In this document: positions 7,449-15,914 of the stretch, piece after piece
Numbering within the stretch: the stretch's first letter is position 1
How the letters are laid out: each line of letters starts with the position of its first letter
Source: JBAXAB01 sp037142735
GTDB taxonomy: Bacteria > Patescibacteriota > Minisyncoccia > Phycocordibacterales > CAIZLB01
Length of the DNA stretch: 64,000 nt
Reading direction: 5' to 3'
NCBI GenBank assembly: GCA_037142735.1
Contig: JBAXAB010000001.1
Location: 62,001-126,000 of the forward strand
Position numbers and translations under genes: made by a program
The notes under the pieces: model-generated
What the model saw: only the letters and a program-made list of their open reading frames with translations
Databases searched by the model: none
Told to the model about the DNA's origin: nothing

Positions 7449-8072
7449 CTATCGTCTATTCATCATTGCGCTCTTAATAGTATCCGCATCAGAATATTCC
7501 AATTCTGTTCCTGTTGAAAGTCCACGTCCCAAGGTTGTTACCCTAACTCCATCACCTAATTGTTTCTTTAAAAGTCCTTGAACATAATAAAAAGTGTTCT
7601 CACCTTCAGGATTGGCGCTAGTCGCGATAATTACTTCTTTAAGGCCTGATGAGGTGCTTGAAAGAGATTTCGTGCGTTCTAATAACTGCTCTTGTCTAAT
7701 GAACGTTGACGGCTTCTCTTCGAGAATCGGCACATTTCCTCCAAGTACAAAATACAAACCATTAAATGCTCTAGATTTCTCCATATTATCTAAATCAACA
7801 TCTCGAGCGACAATCATCAAAATATTTTGTTCTCTGTTACCATCAACACAGATCTGACAAACATTTGGGATATCCAATTGTTTAACTGAGAAAAATCTTT
7901 GACACAATTTACACTGTGCCACATCATTGTTTAGTTTTTTAATATTCTCAACTATTTCTTCTACGGTATTGTCGTTTCTTGAAAGCAGGTGATAGACAAA
8001 TCGTCGGGCTTGGCGTGGGCCAACTCCGGGAAACTTTCTAAATATTTCAGTTAGTTTGTCGATACTGGACAT
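7449..8072 (-). CDS. recR: Recombination protein RecR
   Basis: 207 aa, normal length. It shows the helix-hairpin-helix FPGVGPRQARRFVYHLL (about residues 14-30), a four-cysteine zinc finger with CKLC and CQIC (about 55-75), and a Toprim domain beginning ILMIVARDVDLDNMEKS (about 85 onwards). RecR works with RecO and RecF to load RecA on gapped DNA. It lies downstream of dnaB on the same strand with a perfect 12-bp hairpin between them. Confidence 0.95.
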   Translation of the reverse strand: MSSIDKLTEIFRKFPGVGPRQARRFVYHLLSRNDNTVEEIVENIKKLNNDVAQCKLCQRFFSVKQLDIPNVCQICVDGNREQNILMIVARDVDLDNMEKSRAFNGLYFVLGGNVPILEEKPSTFIRQEQLLERTKSLSSTSSGLKEVIIATSANPEGENTFYYVQGLLKKQLGDGVRVTTLGRGLSTGTELEYSDADTIKSAMMNRR

Positions 8073-8089
8073 ACACGTATTAAGTAATT

Positions 8090-8126
8090 ATCACGTCGCG
8101 CTTTAATGGACGGTGCGCGACGTGAT
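8090..8126 (-). terminator. Perfect 12-bp hairpin between dnaB and recR
   Basis: ATCACGTCGCGC (8090-8101) and GCGCGACGTGAT (8115-8126) form a G+C-rich stem directly after the dnaB stop codon. There is no T-tract, so it may be an intrinsic terminator of poor quality, a processing site or a stabilising 3' structure. Confidence 0.45.
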
Positions 8127-8135
8127 TTCGTAAAA

Positions 8136-9587
8136 TCACATTCCTGGCTCCATACCCATGTGTTCGCTAAAATCACCAAAGTCTTTCTTTTCGACACTTT
8201 GGAAGCTGGTAATTTTATTGTTGAAGTACAACTGTAGACTTCCAGTTGGACCATTTCTATGTTTTTCAATCAAAATTTCAGTCACATTCGGAGCAGAGCC
8301 TGGTTCATCCTTGTATTTATCCTCACGGTGAATGAACATAACCAAATCGGCGTCCTGTTCAATTGAACCTGAATCTCGAAGGTCAGATAGACGAGGTTTA
8401 CCTCCACGCTGTTCTACGGCACGGGATAGCTGAGAAAGGGCAATAACCGGCACCTCTAATTCACGAGCGAGATGTTTTAAAGATCTTGAAATCTCGGTAA
8501 TCTGCTGAACCACGTTATCACTTTTAACAGACTGAGTAGGGGCCATGAGTTGCAAGTAGTCTACGATAATAAGTCCAAGACCTTTTTCACTCTTTAAACG
8601 TCGGGCCACGCTTCGCATCTTCAAAATATTATTTCCAGGAGTGTCTTCTATGTAAATTGGTGCTTTTGAAAGACGAGCCATAGCTTCACCAATTTGTGCA
8701 AAGTCTTCTTCACGAGAAAGTTTACCTGTGCGCATTTTCCATGAATCCACCATTGATTCAGCCGAAAGCATACGATTGATCAATTGGGCGGCACTCATTT
8801 CAAGCGAGAATATTCCAACGGGAATATTGTATTTAACCGCAGCATTACGAGCAATGTCCAAAGCGAAAGCTGTTTTACCCACTGATGGTCGCGCGGCAAG
8901 AATAATGAGATCAGATTTTTGAAAACCAGCTGTTTTTAAGTCTAACTCTGGGAAACCACTCATAACACCTTGCCCAGCCTCACCACCAGAGTTGTGAATT
9001 TTATCAATTTGTTCCCACACACCCTTAAGCACATCTTTTACATCACGGAATTTTGTTGCACTCGTTTTATTTGTCACTTCAAAAATCCTTTTTTCCGCCT
9101 GATCGAGTAGTTCGTCTAGGTGTCCTGCTTCTTCGTAACCGATATGAGCAACATGGTCAGAGGCTAAAATCAAATTACGCATATATGATTTTTTCTGAAT
9201 AATTTCAGCATAGTGTTCGAGGTTAGTAGCCGAAGGAACCACATGAACCAATTCAGCAAGGTATGAAGCACCTCCAACCTGATCTAGTATTTGCTTTTCC
9301 TGAAGAAGGTTTTTAACTGCCACCAAATCCATTGGACTGTGAGTATTAAAAAGATCATTCATGACACGGAAAATCAGGCGATGTTTTTCACTATAAAAAG
9401 TATCTTCATTGATAATGTCCAGAATATCTGAGAAGGCTTGATTGCGAATCATCAAAGATCCTAGAACTGCTTTTTCTGCTTCAAGATTATGAGGGGGGAC
9501 ACGTAAACTATTAGCACCGACGAAACCAGACTCGATCGAAGTATATGGGGTTTTATATAACCCACGAGATTGTGTACGTTGAGCCAT
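8136..9587 (-). CDS. dnaB: Replicative DNA helicase DnaB
   Basis: About 483 aa hexameric helicase that unwinds the fork. The N-terminal domain starts at VPPHNLEAEKAVLGSLM; the RecA-like motor domain has Walker A ARPSVGKTAFA (about residue 240), Walker B LIIVDYLQLM and the DLRDSGSIEQDADLVMFIHR segment. No intein interrupts it. The start at 9585-9587 gives MAQRTQSRG; an ATG three codons upstream (9596) is possible. A 6+6 inverted repeat GGTGTA/TACACC (9588-9593 and 9599-9604) surrounds the upstream start. Confidence 0.96.
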   Translation of the reverse strand: MAQRTQSRGLYKTPYTSIESGFVGANSLRVPPHNLEAEKAVLGSLMIRNQAFSDILDIINEDTFYSEKHRLIFRVMNDLFNTHSPMDLVAVKNLLQEKQILDQVGGASYLAELVHVVPSATNLEHYAEIIQKKSYMRNLILASDHVAHIGYEEAGHLDELLDQAEKRIFEVTNKTSATKFRDVKDVLKGVWEQIDKIHNSGGEAGQGVMSGFPELDLKTAGFQKSDLIILAARPSVGKTAFALDIARNAAVKYNIPVGIFSLEMSAAQLINRMLSAESMVDSWKMRTGKLSREEDFAQIGEAMARLSKAPIYIEDTPGNNILKMRSVARRLKSEKGLGLIIVDYLQLMAPTQSVKSDNVVQQITEISRSLKHLARELEVPVIALSQLSRAVEQRGGKPRLSDLRDSGSIEQDADLVMFIHREDKYKDEPGSAPNVTEILIEKHRNGPTGSLQLYFNNKITSFQSVEKKDFGDFSEHMGMEPGM

Positions 9588-9726
9588 GGTGTACATTTTA
9601 CACCTGAATGTAAGATAAAGAAAATATCAAAAAACCATCAAAATGTTCACAAGCTGTTAATAGCAACTGAACAAGTTTTCACCTTACAAAAACTATCCCA
9701 AAATAGGTTGGAAACAAAAGAAAATC

Positions 9727-10302
9727 TTATGATTTGAGATGAATACGGGTGATTCTCTCTTTCAAGAAAGAGAAGAGTTTAATTGAGAAGAACAGCGCTA
9801 CACAATAGAGAATAATAAATGACAACGGGGTAGGCACATTTCGGACACTAGCCAAATATTCATAACTTGTAGCGAGCACAGCACTCACCCACGTGATTGT
9901 CGAGACAATCACGGTGTTAATTAGAGAATCACTGTGATAAATAAAACTATCAGACAAATGCACATTATGTTTTTGATGACGCAAAAGGGTAGGGAGATGA
10001 ATTTTACGAAGGGTAAGAGCAGAAAGAAAGATAATAGAGAGAAGAAGAAGTTTCACTAACCAATATGAGAAAGAAGAATCTGATGACTGCATCACTTCGA
10101 AAGAAATAATACTGACATCTGTCACAAGGGCAATGACTACTGACACAATGGCCGAAAGATTAAGTCTAAAAATCATTTTGACGTCACGTGCCGACAAAAT
10201 TCTAGTCTTAGCCGAGGTGACAAAAAATAAATCTATAATAAATGCAGAGCCGGCCCCAAGAGCGAGTGCTGCGAAGTGAATTGAAAATAAAATAATACTC
10301 AT
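9727..10302 (-). CDS. Multi-pass membrane protein of unknown function
   Basis: 191 aa with about five hydrophobic segments (near residues 3-28, 45-65, 80-100, 125-150 and 158-180) and a basic C-terminus. No motif recognised; some likeness to small predicted heme or metal-transport membrane proteins is not strong enough to call. Composition is that of the core genome. It lies between cysS (upstream, 34 bp away) and dnaB, and could be co-transcribed with cysS. Confidence 0.7.
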   Translation of the reverse strand: MSIILFSIHFAALALGAGSAFIIDLFFVTSAKTRILSARDVKMIFRLNLSAIVSVVIALVTDVSIISFEVMQSSDSSFSYWLVKLLLLSIIFLSALTLRKIHLPTLLRHQKHNVHLSDSFIYHSDSLINTVIVSTITWVSAVLATSYEYLASVRNVPTPLSFIILYCVALFFSIKLFSFLKERITRIHLKS

Positions 10303-10336
10303 ATGATAATTTTGTTAAGTGCTCTGTATGTAGATA

Positions 10337-11755
10337 TTATACCTCTAATTTTTTAATTCGGGTACCCTCTGGGGTGTCGAAAACTTCATATCCTTTATTT
10401 GTGAGAAAATCACGTAACTCGTCTGATTTTTTCCATTCCTTATTTTGACGTGCCAAATCTCTTTGTTCAATAATCTTTTTAATATCATCTGAGATAGTAT
10501 TCTGGAAATCATCTTCTGATTTAATATTATTTTCAATTTCAATATTTAGATTAAGACCCAACACTTCATCGAACTTAAGTAATGTAGAAATATTTATGCT
10601 GTTTGATTTAATTAGACCCCATACATATGAGACGGCGCCTGGCATGTTCAAATTATCATTCACAATGTCAGTGAATTCAGCGAGTTGCGACTGATCAATA
10701 ATTTCTGCTGCATTACTGTTTGCTTTCATAAGAACGCCTTGTTGGACCAATCTCTGTCGTGCCTGTTTGGCAGCATCTAATGATTCGTAACTAAAATTAA
10801 GGGAGGTAGACCAGTGTGCTGTTAACAGCAAATATCGATAATCAAGAGGGGAGTAGCCTTTTTCGATTAGGTCTTTGAGGCTGATGCCACCTGTGGATTT
10901 TGCCATTTTAGCATCTTTTAGATTCAAAAAAGCACCATGAAGCCAATAGTGCGCAAAGGCCTTGCCAGTGGCATTTTCAGACTGAGCAATCTCATTATTA
11001 TGATGTGTAGAAATAAGATCTATTCCACCAGTGTGGATATCAAATGTTTCTCCCAAATATTTCATAGACATAGCAGAACATTCAATGTGCCATCCTGGAA
11101 AACCTTTTCCCCAGGGCGCTTCGTATCCCAATTCTGGATTGAACTTCCATAAAGCAAAATCTCGTGGATCTTTTTTTTCTGGGTTTGTCGCAAGTCGACT
11201 TTGTAATTCTTTCTCATCAATAATCGCCACTCCTCCTAATTTTCCATATTCTGGATATTTAATGGTATCGAAGTACAGGCCGTCACTTGTTGCGTATGTC
11301 AGTCCTTTCTGTGAAAGGGTAGCAATTAAATCCATGTCTTCTTGTATGTGATCACTGGCCATAGGCAGTACATGCGGAGTCATGATGTTAAGACCAACTA
11401 AATCATTTTTAAAAGCTTCTGTATAAAACAACGCAATATCCTTCATGTTTTTCAGATTCAGTTCTTTTCCTTCTCTTCTTAAGGCTTTGGTCATTTTGTC
11501 ATCACCACTATCAGCATCCGAAATCAGGTGGCCAATATCAGTGACGTTCATAACTTGCTTCACTTTGTATCCATTAAATTGAAAAACTCTTCTTAATAAA
11601 TCTCCCAACATAAATGACCTTAGATTTCCAATCTGCAAATAGTCATACACCGTCGGACCACAATGATACATTGTCACTTCATTCTCCTTAATAGGGGTAA
11701 AAACTCTTTTTTCTTTGTGGAGCGTATCGAAAAGGTATATCGGCTTTGCTGTCAT
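10337..11755 (-). CDS. cysS: Cysteinyl-tRNA synthetase
   Basis: 472 aa class I synthetase. CGPTVYDYLQIGNLRSFMLGD near residue 32 is the nucleotide-binding signature; here the first histidine of the usual HIGN is glutamine (QIGN). The second signature is KMAKSTGG (about residue 290). Zinc-ligand region FPGWHIECSAMSMKYLG and IHTGGIDLISTHHNNEIAQSE are conserved. The C-terminal anticodon-binding helices end at DTPEGTRIKKLEV. Divergent from the S41 protease gene. Confidence 0.95.
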   Translation of the reverse strand: MTAKPIYLFDTLHKEKRVFTPIKENEVTMYHCGPTVYDYLQIGNLRSFMLGDLLRRVFQFNGYKVKQVMNVTDIGHLISDADSGDDKMTKALRREGKELNLKNMKDIALFYTEAFKNDLVGLNIMTPHVLPMASDHIQEDMDLIATLSQKGLTYATSDGLYFDTIKYPEYGKLGGVAIIDEKELQSRLATNPEKKDPRDFALWKFNPELGYEAPWGKGFPGWHIECSAMSMKYLGETFDIHTGGIDLISTHHNNEIAQSENATGKAFAHYWLHGAFLNLKDAKMAKSTGGISLKDLIEKGYSPLDYRYLLLTAHWSTSLNFSYESLDAAKQARQRLVQQGVLMKANSNAAEIIDQSQLAEFTDIVNDNLNMPGAVSYVWGLIKSNSINISTLLKFDEVLGLNLNIEIENNIKSEDDFQNTISDDIKKIIEQRDLARQNKEWKKSDELRDFLTNKGYEVFDTPEGTRIKKLEV

Positions 11756-11833
11756 TGTTTTACGAAATTATTAACTGGCATTATACAACCATTTATGAGA
11801 TACTGCTAACATAATTTTTAACAAATAAACCTC

Positions 11834-13111
11834 ATGAATTCTGAATCAGAAACAAACAACGTGGCACATCCTCAACATCCAATTAAAAAAATAGTAGCTA
11901 TCTTTGTTTTGATTGCAATGTTTAGTATTGGTTTCGTCACAGGCAAATCAAACGATGTTGAAGCCCGACAATTCAGCGGTAATTCTGCTTCAACTAAGGT
12001 CTCTGATTTGGACTTTAGCCTATTCTGGAAAGTGTGGACTTTGGTAAATGAAAAATACGTACCGACCCATGTAGCGACCTCAACGGCTGGGATTGCCACT
12101 ACTACAGTAGCTACTAATCAGGACAGAATTTACGGAGCCATAAAAGGCATGGTTTCAGCTATGGGAGACCCATATACGACATTCTTTACACCTGAGGAAA
12201 ATACATCGTTTAAGACCCAAATAGACGGTAATTTCGAGGGTATAGGCATGGAAGTAGGCCAAAAAGATGGCATTTTAACGGTGATTGCTCCGATTGCAGG
12301 TTCTCCATCAGAAAGAGCGGGAATAAAGACTGGCGATAAAATCATCAAAATAAATGACACAATATCCTCAGATCTTTCAGTCGATCAAGCAGTTTCTCTA
12401 ATTCGTGGAAAAAAAGGGACAAAGGTAATCTTAACTATTTTACGTGAAGGTTCTACAAAACCAATTGTGTATGAAATCACTCGTGACGTTATAAACTTAC
12501 CGACTCTTGATGCAAACTACTCTACATCAACTGGAATCTACACAATCAGATTATATTCATTTAATGCAAATTCTCGGGATCTATTCAATAAGGAAATCGA
12601 CAAATTCGCACTTAGTGGATCAAATAAATTAATTATTGACCTTCGCGGAAACCCTGGAGGCTTTCTTGACTCAGCAGTATCAATTGCAAGTAACTTCTTA
12701 CCAGGAGGAGCAGTAGTGGTTCGTGAAAGCTATGGAACTAACAAGCCCGAAGACGTGATCCGCAGTGAGGGATATAATACTTTTGCAAATAAAAAGCTTC
12801 CAAAGATTGTCATCTTGATAGATGGGGGATCCGCTTCTGCCTCCGAGATTTTGGCAGGTGCCTTACATGAACAAGGAGTGGCAACATTGGTAGGAACTCA
12901 GTCTTTTGGAAAAGGATCAGTCCAGGAATTGGTTCAAGTCACTCCAGACACCTCTTTGAAGGTAACAGTGGCAAGATGGTTAACTCCACAGGGTAATTCA
13001 ATCTCTCAGGTGGGCATAAAGCCTGACGTTGAGGTCAAAATCAGTGAAGATGACGTCAAAGCCCAGAAAGACCCCCAGCTGGCCAAGGCGGTTGAAATCC
13101 TGACCAAATAG
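11834..13111 (+). CDS. Carboxy-terminal processing peptidase, S41 family
   Basis: 425 aa membrane-anchored serine protease. An N-terminal membrane helix (about residues 18-38) exports the rest. A PDZ domain (about 125-215; GIGMEVGQKDGILTVIAPI) presents C-terminal substrates to the S41 domain. The catalytic serine is in GGSASASEILAGAL and the lysine in GTQSFGKGSVQELV. Probably processes or degrades envelope proteins. It overlaps nothing; rplI follows 47 bp downstream. Confidence 0.93.
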   Translation: MNSESETNNVAHPQHPIKKIVAIFVLIAMFSIGFVTGKSNDVEARQFSGNSASTKVSDLDFSLFWKVWTLVNEKYVPTHVATSTAGIATTTVATNQDRIYGAIKGMVSAMGDPYTTFFTPEENTSFKTQIDGNFEGIGMEVGQKDGILTVIAPIAGSPSERAGIKTGDKIIKINDTISSDLSVDQAVSLIRGKKGTKVILTILREGSTKPIVYEITRDVINLPTLDANYSTSTGIYTIRLYSFNANSRDLFNKEIDKFALSGSNKLIIDLRGNPGGFLDSAVSIASNFLPGGAVVVRESYGTNKPEDVIRSEGYNTFANKKLPKIVILIDGGSASASEILAGALHEQGVATLVGTQSFGKGSVQELVQVTPDTSLKVTVARWLTPQGNSISQVGIKPDVEVKISEDDVKAQKDPQLAKAVEILTK

Positions 13112-13158
13112 TGCTAGTATTTCACGACTTATCAAATACATATAAATTATCCATACAC

Positions 13159-13602
13159 ATGAAAGTAATCTTACTTCGCGACGTGCCAAAGATTGGTCAC
13201 AAATATCAGGTTATGACAGTAGCTGACGGCTATGCTGGAAACTTCTTGTTTCCAAACAAATTGGCAGAACAGGCTACTCAATCAGCTCTTGTTCGAGTCG
13301 AAAAATTAATGGCTGAGGAAAAAGCTCAGAAATCTATTCGTGAAGACCTCCTTATTAAAAACCTTAAGGCTATTAATGGTGTAACTATCGAAATCACTGA
13401 AAAGGCGAACGCGAAGGGTCACTTGTTCGCTGGGGTACACAAGGACCTTTTGATTCCTGCTCTAAAGGAACAGACTCGATTGGATATCGATGCGGAACAC
13501 ATTGTTTTGGATAAACCATTGAAAGAAGTAGGCGAACACAAGGTGACTATTAAAGTTCAGGATAAAACAGCAGAGTTTACGGTAAATATTCTAGCGGCGT
13601 AA
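13159..13602 (+). CDS. rplI: 50S ribosomal protein L9
   Basis: 147 aa ribosomal protein bL9. The start MKVILLRDVPKIGHKYQVMTVADGYAGNFLFPNKLA is decisive and sets the start at 13159; the frame is open further upstream without a plausible start context. Both the N-terminal rRNA-binding domain and the C-terminal domain (ending HKVTIKVQDKTAEFTVNILAA) are present. Several CPR lineages have lost bL9, so its presence is informative for placing the organism. Confidence 0.95.
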   Translation: MKVILLRDVPKIGHKYQVMTVADGYAGNFLFPNKLAEQATQSALVRVEKLMAEEKAQKSIREDLLIKNLKAINGVTIEITEKANAKGHLFAGVHKDLLIPALKEQTRLDIDAEHIVLDKPLKEVGEHKVTIKVQDKTAEFTVNILAA

Positions 13603-13616
13603 AGATTTATATAGAT

Positions 13617-13645
13617 AAAAACCTCTCACATCTTGAGAGGTTTTT
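13617..13645 (+). terminator. Terminator of rplI
   Basis: AAAAACCTCTC (13617-13627) pairs with GAGAGGTTTTT (13635-13645), followed by more T. Confidence 0.88.
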
Positions 13646-13664
13646 ATTTTGAAGCAAATCAAAA

Positions 13665-13693
13665 CCCCGGCGGTTCCTTTGGACCGCGCGGGG
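13665..13693 (-). terminator. Terminator of the 13732-14319 gene
   Basis: In the minus-strand message CCCCG-C-GCGGT pairs with ACCGC-CGGGG (plus 13665-13674 with 13683-13693), one C bulged, followed by TTTTG. Confidence 0.8.
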
Positions 13694-13731
13694 CGTGAAT
13701 TGTTTCGTTTAGTGGGATTCAGGGTTGGGAA

Positions 13732-14319
13732 CTAGGCCTCGACCCCGATCAGTCCGCTCAACATGCTACGGACCAGGTTTGTCGAGGCCATCACAGGGAT
13801 TCGGGCCAGTTCGAATTGCAGGGCGAAGACAGGATCGTCGAGCACAACGCGCGCGGCGCTGAAAGGCAGATCCACTCGGCCGTTGTAGAGAACCAAGCCT
13901 TCAGCCTGAACCGAGCGCAACTTGAGAACCTCCGAGACTTCCGTTCCGGACAGATCCAGATGAGCCTTGATTTTGACCTGTTCGATGGACAACCTCTTCC
14001 ATCTGTTCCTGTACATGTCGATGTACCTGACTTCGGCACAATCAGACATGTGAAATGCGGAACCTTCACAGCCGGAGACATGAAGGCCGCCCAGGAGATT
14101 GCACTTTTCGAAGCCGATCCTGCAGTCTGGCTCATTTTCGATGTGAAGCCATCCGTTGAAGGTGGTGTTCCGGAAACAGAGGGAATTGATAGGATTCTTC
14201 TTTCCGCCGTTGATCGAGAAGTCATCAGTGACGATGAACGACTCGTGAATACCGAGCCCGTGTGGGCTGGTGAGTTTTGCCAGATACTCTGCTGGCTTTA
14301 TGAGTGTAGGTGATGACAT
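13732..14319 (-). CDS. Parallel beta-helix / pentapeptide-like repeat protein
   Basis: 195 aa. After a short N-terminal region, residues about 45-150 show a regular alternation of hydrophobic and polar residues in about 20-residue turns: CFRNTTFNGWLHIE, IGFEKCNLLGGLHVSG, FHMSDCAEVRYIDM, LSIEQVKIKAHLDLSG, LKLRSVQAEGLVLYNG. This is typical of beta-helical or pentapeptide-repeat proteins, whose roles vary from target mimicry to protein binding. GGAGGAAA (14326-14333) is a good Shine-Dalgarno for this ATG. The 196-aa gene at 45705-46295 has the same layout and is probably a distant relative. G+C-rich single-gene island. Confidence 0.72.
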   Translation of the reverse strand: MSSPTLIKPAEYLAKLTSPHGLGIHESFIVTDDFSINGGKKNPINSLCFRNTTFNGWLHIENEPDCRIGFEKCNLLGGLHVSGCEGSAFHMSDCAEVRYIDMYRNRWKRLSIEQVKIKAHLDLSGTEVSEVLKLRSVQAEGLVLYNGRVDLPFSAARVVLDDPVFALQFELARIPVMASTNLVRSMLSGLIGVEA

Positions 14320-14375
14320 ATAGAGTTTCCTCCATCGGGTAGACTAATATAATCTACATTTTTATACAAGCAAAA

Positions 14376-14411
14376 AGCCGCCCACCCATATGCCAAATAG
14401 GGTAGACGGCT
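14376..14411 (-). terminator. Terminator of the 14435-14854 gene
   Basis: In the minus-strand message AGCCG-T-CTACCC pairs with GGGTGGGCGGCT (imperfect), followed by TTTTTG. Confidence 0.75.
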
Positions 14412-14434
14412 CTGCGAAGGTTATCACCAGGACA

Positions 14435-14854
14435 TTATTTCGATTTCGGCCTGATCGGTGACGCCCACCAAAAGGTGTACCCAACGGCACACACAGCTCC
14501 GACGATGGTCGCAACCTGATACGCAATGAACACCGGGGCAAAAAAGCACCCCGTGATGAAGATCGCCAAGATGCCAATTCCAATCAGCATCCGTCTTCCG
14601 GGATGGCTGTCTTGGGAATCTCCAGATTCATACTCGGAAAAGAACATAAAAGTATTGAATGCAACATAACCGACCCAAAGACACAGGCTAGTAACTGTCG
14701 CGGTGTGTTCGAGCCATTTGTACAGCTTGGCCCAGTGTTTGATCGAGCCGACTTCGATGGCCGCGACAGTGATAAGGATTGCTATGATGAACGCACCGAG
14801 GATATACACTGCGCGATCTTGGGTAGCGGAAGTTGGGACTAGACGATTGCTCAT
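14435..14854 (-). CDS. Four-helix membrane protein of a single-gene island
   Basis: 139 aa, function not recognised. Four hydrophobic segments (about residues 16-35, 52-72, 88-108 and 110-130) and short charged loops. It has no Shine-Dalgarno; the leader is C/A-rich (ACCACAAACCTAAACTCC) and contains a long hairpin at 14904-14957. G+C-rich compared with rpmA next door. It stands in tandem with the beta-helix island (13732-14319), each with its own terminator, so the two are separate units. Confidence 0.7.
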   Translation of the reverse strand: MSNRLVPTSATQDRAVYILGAFIIAILITVAAIEVGSIKHWAKLYKWLEHTATVTSLCLWVGYVAFNTFMFFSEYESGDSQDSHPGRRMLIGIGILAIFITGCFFAPVFIAYQVATIVGAVCAVGYTFWWASPIRPKSK

Positions 14855-14903
14855 TTGTTTTTTAGGAGTGGAGTTTAGGTTTGTGGTGATTTCGCTTTTT
14901 TAT

Positions 14904-14957
14904 CAGCGACACCTTGGATGGTACTAGGTAAAACTACTACCCTCAAAGATGGCGCTG
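14904..14957 (-). promoter_or_regulatory. Long leader hairpin of the 14435-14854 gene
   Basis: Positions 14904-14923 and 14938-14957 are imperfect inverted repeats of 20 bases each (outer CAGCG/CGCTG, inner GGTA/TACC, a few mismatches), with a 14-base loop. It lies 50-100 bases before the start codon in the presumed leader. Confidence 0.6.
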
Positions 14958-15010
14958 AATTTCCCATATCAAAAAACTACAATATCTATCTAAAACAATA
15001 GTATATAAAA

Positions 15011-15031
15011 AAGGCCCCGTAAAGGGGCCTT
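15011..15031 (-). terminator. Terminator of rpmA
   Basis: AAGGCCCC (15011-15018) pairs with GGGGCCTT (15024-15031); T-tracts on both strands, oriented to end rpmA. Confidence 0.85.
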
Positions 15032-15053
15032 TTTTATAATGTATTTGTATAGA

Positions 15054-15326
15054 TTACTCTACATTCACTACACCTTTCTTACTGACAGTATTATCAAAGT
15101 TTACCTTTCGTTTCGTACCGTAACTAACGGTTCCTTCTTTCTTTGCATACAAAGTGTGATCAGAACCTACACCAACGTTTTTACCAGCCATGATTTTAGT
15201 ACCACGCTGTCGCACGATGATTGCACCGGCACTAGCACGTTCTCCAGCATAGAGCTTAATACCCAAGTACTGTGGGTTTGAATCGGTGAGGTTTTTTGCG
15301 CTACCTCCAGCTTTTTTGGTTGCCAT
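15054..15326 (-). CDS. rpmA: 50S ribosomal protein L27
   Basis: 90 aa ribosomal protein bL27, whose N-terminus reaches the peptidyl-transferase centre. MATKKAGGSAKNLTDSNPQYLGIK and RQRGTKIMAGKNVGVGSDHTLYA are diagnostic. No N-terminal extension needing cleavage is present, unlike in Firmicutes. It is not adjacent to rplU in this window. Confidence 0.96.
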   Translation of the reverse strand: MATKKAGGSAKNLTDSNPQYLGIKLYAGERASAGAIIVRQRGTKIMAGKNVGVGSDHTLYAKKEGTVSYGTKRKVNFDNTVSKKGVVNVE

Positions 15327-15436
15327 TTATCGTAATTTTAAGATTTATTTATGCCTGCTTCATCTGATTTCTTATAAGATAGAGACGCATTCACAAGCCA
15401 GAACAGTATATCAATTTATTTAATTAAATCAAGCCT

Positions 15437-15694
15437 ATGAGCCTCAAAATCAAAAGCGTCCTTTGGCCCATAATAATGATCGTATCCTTAGGTCTAAGTA
15501 CCGGTGCCTTTGTTTTAGGTTCAAAAATCATAGCCAAAGAGCAATCTCCACCTCCAATTTCGATCGCATATCCCGAAGGATACATTGATTTGCCCGAAGA
15601 AAAAATAGTTAAATCATCTAAGGCCTCAACTAAAACCAAAAAGGTGAGGAAGCCTCGTCAAACTAGCAAAACCCTTAAAAACGTGGTTTTGTAG
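15437..15694 (+). CDS. Small single-pass membrane protein with basic tail
   Basis: 85 aa, not recognised. One hydrophobic segment (about residues 8-30), then a proline-rich stretch (SPPPISIAYPEG) and a strongly basic tail (KASTKTKKVRKPRQTSKT). Composition is that of the core genome. The layout matches the 90-aa gene at 2913-3185, suggesting a lineage-specific family of envelope proteins whose basic tails may contact cell-wall polymers or nucleic acid. Confidence 0.6.
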   Translation: MSLKIKSVLWPIIMIVSLGLSTGAFVLGSKIIAKEQSPPPISIAYPEGYIDLPEEKIVKSSKASTKTKKVRKPRQTSKTLKNVVL

Positions 15695-15764
15695 TTTTTC
15701 GGTTTATAGGCTTATATAGAGCCATATTATCAAGGCTTCCAGACTCTTTTTTCATCAAAAATCA

Positions 15765-15822
15765 TTGACAGGGTGGCGTCTCCGTGCTAGTATGTATGGG
15801 TACCACATGCATTCCATGTGGT
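15765..15822 (+). promoter_or_regulatory. Strong promoter and leader hairpin of the lysozyme-like gene
   Basis: TTGACA (15765-15770), exactly 17 bases, TAGTAT (15788-15793). The leader starts with the hairpin ACCACATG (15802-15809) / CATGTGGT (15815-15822) followed by TTTATT, which looks like an attenuator. A further repeat GCGTAT/ATACGC lies around 15835-15865. Confidence 0.6.
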
Positions 15823-15914
15823 TTTATTGTGCAAGCGTATAAACAGACCGCAATCGACATACGCATTATTAATTAAGGAATTGGCTTATTATACAACTCA
15901 CCATTGGACTCGCG

